NCBI GenBank assembly: GCA_011037195.1
Contig: JAAEAF010000128.1
Location: 310,001 to 374,000 of the forward strand
Reading direction: 5' to 3'
DNA from: Triatoma infestans
Lineage: Eukaryota > Arthropoda > Insecta > Hemiptera > Reduviidae
Length of the DNA: 64,000 bases
A program made the translations under genes and the position numbers. The notes under the pieces were generated by a model. It saw only the letters and a list, made by a program, of their open reading frames with translations, did no database searches and was not told the DNA's origin. Positions 59,640 to 64,000 of this stretch are shown here, in pieces (position 1 is the first letter of the stretch; the number at the start of each line of letters is the position of its first letter).

Positions 59640-60680
59640 CTCACGACTAAGGAGTGCTATCAAAATGTAACCGGACGTGGAAGTAAGAATTGTAACATTT
59701 TGTTGGCCCCATCACCTTCGAAGTAGCCCACTCATGCATTGATGCAGCCAATTCTAACAGCTTCTACCTCAAACCCTTTCTTTCCAGGAATCCTATTTTT
59801 GTACACTCATAGCGATTCGGTCTAAATCTCTTCTGCAGTGTCAAAACGCCGCCCCTTGAGCTTCAAGTTTCATTAGGGAAAATAGAAAAAAAGTCATATG
59901 GGGTTATCTGGGCTATAGTAGGCGGGTGGTGTGGAGTCACTTTTATATGCTATTCTTAGAAAAAAAACAAGAAAAAAGCGCGGTTTTATAAGCCATATAA
60001 ACCGAAGCGTCATCGACGAGGTGCTGGAACCAGTATTGCTTATTTTGAGTTCCTTAACCGGCCACCTCAAAATGTGTGGTCTGCATTAACTGTCTGATTA
60101 GGAGGAATAAATTCCCGGCGCACAACTCCTTGCATGAAAAGCAGAACATCATGTACTTTGTTGCTTTGCTTTCTTCAGCCCTGATGATAGTGGACACTTC
60201 TATTGTTAGACTGCTGCTTGGCCTCTGGTCGTAGCCATTAACCCGAGTCTCGTAGTATCATCCTTCTATGATGACCTGTCCGGAGATCTTCACAGATGTC
60301 GACGCGGGGCACCATCTGATCGATATACAAGAGACGGAGGACGAACTTGGCAGCTACACGCCAAATGTTCAAATCAATCGAGATAGTTGATTGAACAGTA
60401 GCAAATGAAATCCAGTGATGTCTGCAACTTCTAATCCTAATCGTGCATTCGACGATCATTCCACATCAGCTACAAGATTTTTTGGACGAGTTGGGCTTGT
60501 CCGTAATCGTCCAGATTTTTCTTTATCTTCCAGCAATGTTCAGCCTTTTTGAAATCAGAGTGGCACACAAATCATTGAGTTCGGCCTTGGGTATCTCATT
60601 CCCATAGAGAACCGAAGCATCTCAAGGATGTTTATGGCAGATTTTCCAAATTTTTTACGCAAACCGTTATGTTCGTACTT
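59640..60680 (-). pseudogene. Mariner-type transposase fossil
   Basis: Minus-strand text in the order of a mariner transposase of about 345 residues: a GRxxT-like region near 60500; ISFATVQSTISIDLN and WRVAAKFVLRLLYIDQ (helix-turn-helix and linker, about 60300-60400); ICEDL; ETRVNGYDQR (from the DExWxYGYDPE block); MQGVVRREFIPPNQTVN (about 60080-60135); a damaged YSPDxxP block near 59915; LKLKGRRFDTAEEI (about 59830-59870); and GYFEGD (59706-59723). It is broken by many stops and shifts, so it is inactive. I did not find convincing terminal inverted repeats. Confidence 0.72.
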
Positions 60681-60689
60681 TATTCCAAT

Positions 60690-61671
60690 TTTTCATCCAT
60701 CCTGAAAGCGCAAGATGACTTAATAAAGATACTACTAAACCACGTGAAGAGAGCATTACAGACTTCACAGCTTTTGACACTTAGCAGACTAATGCACAAA
60801 GTATTGAGAAATATCTTCTCTAGTGCCGCGAAAGAGTGCTGTACACAGGTAGATTGGGAGGTACAGTATATTTTGATAGCACCTCGTATAAAGATCTTAA
60901 TATTACCTACCCTATTGCTATGGAAAACTTTCTCTGAGTTTAATCTTCTGCAGATTTGTAAGTCCCTTATTAATAGTTTTAACTATTGCAGTAAGAATTT
61001 TAATGTTTAAAGCGAGAGTACAGACTTTACAACTGTCGTTCAGTTGCCCACACTCGCTTTCTCTGTAGGCAAACCTGGAACTCAAGAGTGTACCATTTCC
61101 ACTCTCTTGACAAATAAATATATTTTTAAAGAAGGCTTTTGCCGACACAATAAACTTCATATAAGTCTGCAGAGATATGTATACACATAGTAAAAGGAGT
61201 GGGAGGAAGGTAGTATTGCTGTCGTTGGTCAAAAGGTGAAATTAATGAGGAGCTAATGAATACTTTAGTGGTGACAAAAGTGTTTGTAGAGCCTGTGTGC
61301 CGGGGTGAGCGTGTTCTGATATCACAGAAAGCGCTGGATATACACTACACACAGAGTTGTGGTGAGTTGTATTGCTGAACGAAACTGAGAGTATGCACGT
61401 ACCAACAGATAGAAAGAGAGAGAGAGAGAGAGTGAGAGAGAATGAATAAGAGTGCGGAGGGGCAGGTTGTGTTATGCTATTAGTATTTCATTACATAACA
61501 ACACATACGAGCACACAAATACAATGCACGCGTGCGTGCACACAAACACAGAGGCATACAGCAGTTTGAGAGCCACGTAGAAGGCAGGGAAGTACCCTGT
61601 GAGGTGGTTTGTTGTGTACAATTTTCCCTGGTCCCTTGAGGCTACCAAAATGTTATAGTACACTACCCGGC

Positions 61672-61726
<55 letters not shown>

Positions 61727-62600
61727 GAGTACTTTATACACAAACAAAGCAGACATTCCAGACACAGCTACACAGGACGGGCTACGACCTGCATCTGAAC
61801 CTTAAACTCCCCCCATCATTCAAGTACACTTTACTAACGTCGAGATTTTAAAATTCCAAATTAGAAGTTACTTTATTATTTATATAAAAAATTTTCTACC
61901 AAAAATGATTTACTCCTCGTTGTATCCTTATTAAAATAAACTTTAGAATTTTTACCTTTGCCTCAAAAAGCTAAAAGAGAAGTCCATCGTTTCAGTTTTT
62001 TTTTTTTATAATACAAAGTTTTAACACTTTTATTTGAAAATTTTTTTCTTAGGTAATTGAATTTATTTAGGGCATAGTCTGGGTAAGAAGTGCTGACTTC
62101 ATTCTAATGTGCCTTTCAAGTGTGTTGTACAGTTCTACTACCTAATAAATATGTTAATAAGAAATATGTTGCTAAAATTCTGAAAGTTTGCACAAAATCA
62201 GTTGACAGAAACTGCAAATATCCGTTACAGTTTTCCACAATTTTCTCGATACCAACACCACTGAACTACTTTATTCTTGATATTCACTTTGAATTTTTAT
62301 TTTCCTGAGAAAACTGATTCAGTATACGTATTTCAAGGGCGCCACTAGTCAAAACGGATTGACTGTACTGCCAAGGGCGCCGCCACCAGTCAAATGATTC
62401 AGTGCATGGCCAAGGGCGTCACCAGTCACACCTACCCCGTTAAACTAAACGTTTACAAAACATTTCAAATGAGAGAAAGTATTGTGAGTGTTTCAAGGGC
62501 AGATATTTTAACAAAAAATTACCAATTCTTTCTCACTATTATAATCAAAAGAGATTTAAGTTATCACAAGAAATGCGTTGAGGCCTACTTAACCCGACAA
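60690..62600. other. Unassigned stretch with purine-rich simple sequence
   Basis: 61412-61440 and 61675-61726 are (GA)n runs. 61490-61560 is CA-rich with an ACGCGTGCGTGC core. 62335-62420 contains three loose copies of CAAGGGCGCCACCAGTCA. No gene is supported. Confidence 0.5.
61675..61726. repeat. (AG)n microsatellite
   Basis: About 25 AG units with two interruptions. Confidence 0.95.
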
Positions 62601-62604
62601 TAAT

Positions 62605-62720
62605 TTTTGCTTTCTCTTACTCCTGGTAAGAGGAAGTATTACGTTTAAATGTGGACAAAAAATATGAAAAAAACGAAAAATCGCTCAAACTCAAACTTGG
62701 TATTGCGTTTCATCCACACC
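62605..62720 (+). repeat. Dispersed repeat family A, truncated copy
   Basis: Begins TTTCTCTTACTCCTGGTAAG AGGAAGTATT and has CAAACTTGGTATTGCGTTT, after which the Penelope-like sequence takes over. Confidence 0.6.
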
Positions 62721-62724
62721 CACA

Positions 62725-63530
62725 ACTTTATTATCAGATATAATTTACAAAATAAATTGTTTACAATGCCCAGGTACGTACATAGGACAAACATCTCAAT
62801 ATTTAAAAAATAGACTGTACCAACATAAATACGACTGTAAAACTAAAAAACCGACTGACACGACTACGCACTAACGAAACACTGCATACAATACAAACAC
62901 GAATTTGACATAGAAAGCACCAAAATTCTCTCCATCAATAATAATAATAATAAAATAAATATATTGGAAATGATTTATATTAAAAAAGATAAATTTTCTA
63001 TTAATTTCAGAACAGACACAAAAACCTATCCCTCAGGTTTAACAATCTCCTGGAATTTCCAAAACAACATACAGACTAAGACACGGTTTTCCCATCCCCT
63101 CTCCTAGCCCTTTATAAACCTCGACCCATCCAATGTCCGTAACACTTGGTGATGATATGTCACAGGTTATAATTACTACTGGAATTCTCATTTTTGTAAG
63201 TACATTTCCTAATTTATTTTCATACTGTACTCATATATGCCACATACATACATATAAATATATATATATATTTTTTTTTGTATTATGTAATAGTTGCGAT
63301 TTAGTTCAATATTGATCTGTCTACAATAATTTAAAATAAATTTAATTGTACTCTATATATATCATATTTTGTACTTAGTTTATTTTATATTGTTTACTTA
63401 AAAATTTTTTATTCTGGTAATATTTAGTTCAAGTTCAGATTTTCTGTTAGTCCTTTTTTTGATATGTATTTCAACCTTTGTACAGACCCTGAAGAAGGCA
63501 ATAAATTTGCCGAAACGTCGGTAGAAATTT
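62725..63530 (+). pseudogene. Penelope-like element: GIY-YIG endonuclease and 3' end
   Basis: The plus-strand frame gives IIYKINCLQCPGTYIGQT with YLKNRLYQHKYDC, the Cys-containing GIY-YIG core (Y-I-N-C-x-x-C...TYIGQT...R...H) specific to Penelope-like elements. A TAA at 62872-62874 closes this frame. The neighbouring frame continues with ALTKHCIQYKHEFDIES, ILEMIYIKKDKFSINF and TDTKTYPSGL to a stop at 63105-63107, the normal C-terminus of this class. About 380 bases downstream is CCTGAAGAAGGCAATAAATT with GCCGAAACGTCGG, an element-end phrase. The reverse transcriptase is absent, so the copy is truncated. Confidence 0.75.
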
Positions 63531-63750
63531 AAAAAAGAGTTCTTTTGTTTGACCGAACCTCAAAATCCATTTTCAACATTGAATACAACGGTCGTAACGA
63601 ACACCAAAAACATAACTTCAAATACTACTACAAATTAATAAAAAATGCTTCTAAATTTGACTTATTTAAACAAAATACAAAGACATCATTTAACTTACTG
63701 AGATGATCTGGCTCCGTAAAAGAAAGAAAATTTAGTCATGACTTTCTATT

Positions 63751-64000
63751 TCACTCCAATATTTTTGAATAAGTGGGTCTCTCTATGCTGAAAGAGTAGG
63801 GACACCTTGCGATGGCGTGTAGACGATCATCAGGCTCGTTTAGTGGACATAATTTACAAAACCTATCAACGTTAAATTCAAATCTCTGCTGATTGAAATA
63901 TACTTTACAGATCTTTTTATAATGTAAGCGAAGTTGAGCTATTAATCTTAATTTGTTAATGTGAATATTGTAGGTAAAATAAAGTTCTCCCGAGTTTAGA
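63751..64000 (-). pseudogene. Non-LTR retrotransposon C-terminus (cut by window edge)
   Basis: The minus-strand frame from 63998 reads KLRLIAQLRLHYKKIC, then FCKLCPLNEPDDRLHAIARC, i.e. C-X2-C-X9-H-X4-C, the Cys/His tail after the polymerase in several non-LTR clades. It ends at TGA 63753-63751. The polymerase would lie beyond the right edge. It is unlike the tail of the 54117-59000 element. Confidence 0.62.

Overview
The window is eukaryotic, AT-rich and intron/transposon dominated, with no bacterial-style gene packing. The mix of mobile elements (a non-LTR element of the I/R1/Jockey type with an RNase H domain, a mariner transposase fossil, a Penelope-like GIY-YIG fragment, a Ty3/gypsy-type gag and a tRNA-derived SINE family) fits an arthropod, most likely an insect. 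That is inference, and I cannot name the species.

Host gene. One host gene can be supported, on the minus strand. It is split into four exons whose splice phases all agree: a signal-peptide exon (CDS 48245-48293, exon to 48404), the first half of a fibronectin type III (FN3) domain (34074-34209), the second half of that FN3 domain (3536-3681), and a proline-rich linker (428-531). Together they give 435 nt, or 145 codons, of secreted or type-I membrane protein. The introns are about 14.0 kb, 30.4 kb and 3.0 kb. The gene continues past the left edge. I do not recognise the orthologue.

Layout. Intron 3 (532-3535) holds a GACGTTTCG hairpin. Intron 2 (3682-34073) holds a perfect 624-bp tandem duplication (4201-5452), a gag remnant with a candidate 3' LTR (10392-14150), several copies of a high-copy dispersed repeat, three SINE copies and an RNase H fossil (31850-32140). 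Intron 1 (34210-48244) holds an RTE-like reverse transcriptase tail (35100-35520), a hairpin element (38420-38660) and a 5.2-kb foldback element with asymmetric inverted arms (41458-46633). Upstream of the gene are another hairpin element (48727-48993), a near full-length non-LTR retrotransposon broken by frameshifts and a stop (about 54117-59000, minus), an RNase H fossil (59168-59535), a mariner fossil (59640-60680), a Penelope-like endonuclease fragment (62725-63530) and a non-LTR C-terminus running off the right edge.

Most short open frames in the window are chance frames or lie inside repeats. The mobile elements act as parasites of the introns and flanks; nothing suggests that they form a functional system with the host gene.
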